Below, piece by piece: positions 50,336 through 50,606 of a stretch of 50,606 nt of DNA (its first letter is position 1; the number at the start of each line of letters is the position of its first letter). Below the pieces are notes generated by a model. It did no database searches, had not been told where the DNA came from, and saw only the letters and a program-made list of their open reading frames with translations. The DNA is from Acanthaster planci (lineage: Eukaryota > Echinodermata > Asteroidea > Valvatida > Acanthasteridae): positions 10,508 to 61,113 of the forward strand of contig NW_019091542.1 of NCBI RefSeq assembly GCF_001949145.1, read 5' to 3'. The position numbers were made by a program, and so were the translations under genes.

Positions 50336-50606
50336 CTCTGTATTTTCAAGATGTATCTTATTTTTGTGTTCAGGAGATGTTAATTTATATAATGGGTTTA
50401 TATTGATAAACACTGCATGCTCAGTGCTTGTCCGAGAGCTTGCGAAAAATTCACAAGCTTGCTCGGGTGGGACTCGAACTCACTGCCTCCTGCTTACTAC
50501 CTGCCAGTAGTGCAGATGTCTTAACCACTCGACCACCGAGCTTGCCGGGGTCAGCTGGACAGTCCGAGTCAGGTGAACAGCGGGTACCACGAACTATTTT
50601 CAAGAT
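50336..50606 (-). mobile_element. tRNA-derived SINE, partly tandem, cut by the window edge
   Basis: The minus strand carries A box TGGTCGAGTGG (50525-50535) and B box GAGTTCGAGTCC (around 50468-50481), the same family as at 8.6 kb. The words TTTTCAAGAT at about 50343 and again at the window end, 254 bp apart, and AGATGTTAATTTATATAATG before the tRNA-like part show that the order is tail, head, tail. The copy is therefore a tandem or dimeric arrangement continuing beyond 50606. Confidence 0.78.

Overview
The window is nuclear DNA from an animal, most likely a marine invertebrate such as a cnidarian, lancelet or other non-vertebrate; the sequence alone does not settle the phylum. The evidence is that all three convincing genes are split by GT-AG introns, the gene families are metazoan (adhesion GPCR, RERG-type small GTPase), a short array carries the TTAGGG-type telomere word, and the intergenic DNA is AT-rich and full of decayed LINE, SINE and palindromic repeat sequence. 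There are no operons, ribosome binding sites, CRISPR arrays or other prokaryotic features.

Layout. 1-2.5 kb is the wreck of a non-LTR retrotransposon (AP endonuclease plus reverse transcriptase). 2.5-10.3 kb has no gene but is rich in repeats: two telomere-like patches, a diverged tandem duplication, a (TATG)n microsatellite, two clusters of a degenerate ~22-bp repeat in opposite orientation around 7.5-8.6 kb, a tRNA-derived SINE, and a hairpin-forming inverted repeat near 10.0 kb. 10.4-17.8 kb holds a minus-strand adhesion GPCR gene that I rebuilt exon by exon: Thr/Ser-rich stalk, GAIN region, GPS, seven membrane segments and a short tail. 17.8-24.0 kb is mostly featureless and contains a second copy of a dispersed repeat seen at 7.1 kb. 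24.0-31.45 kb holds a four-exon minus-strand RERG-like Ras-family GTPase with unusual switch residues. 31.5-44.5 kb has no recognisable gene. 44.57-46.03 kb holds a four-exon minus-strand gene for the CCDC59/TAP26 (Fyv7-like) ribosome-biogenesis family. 46-50.6 kb has no convincing gene, one SINE with a conserved non-tRNA motif, and a partly tandem SINE pair cut off by the window edge.

The three genes all lie on the minus strand but belong to unrelated pathways (cell-surface adhesion signalling, cytoplasmic Ras-family signalling, nucleolar rRNA processing), and nothing suggests that they work together. I found no clear new multi-gene system. The most unusual items are the substitutions at the Ras Gly12- and Gln61-equivalent positions of the RERG-like protein, with a NAGNAG acceptor exactly at that site, and the oppositely oriented 22-bp repeat clusters, which look like the ends of an unclassified mobile element.
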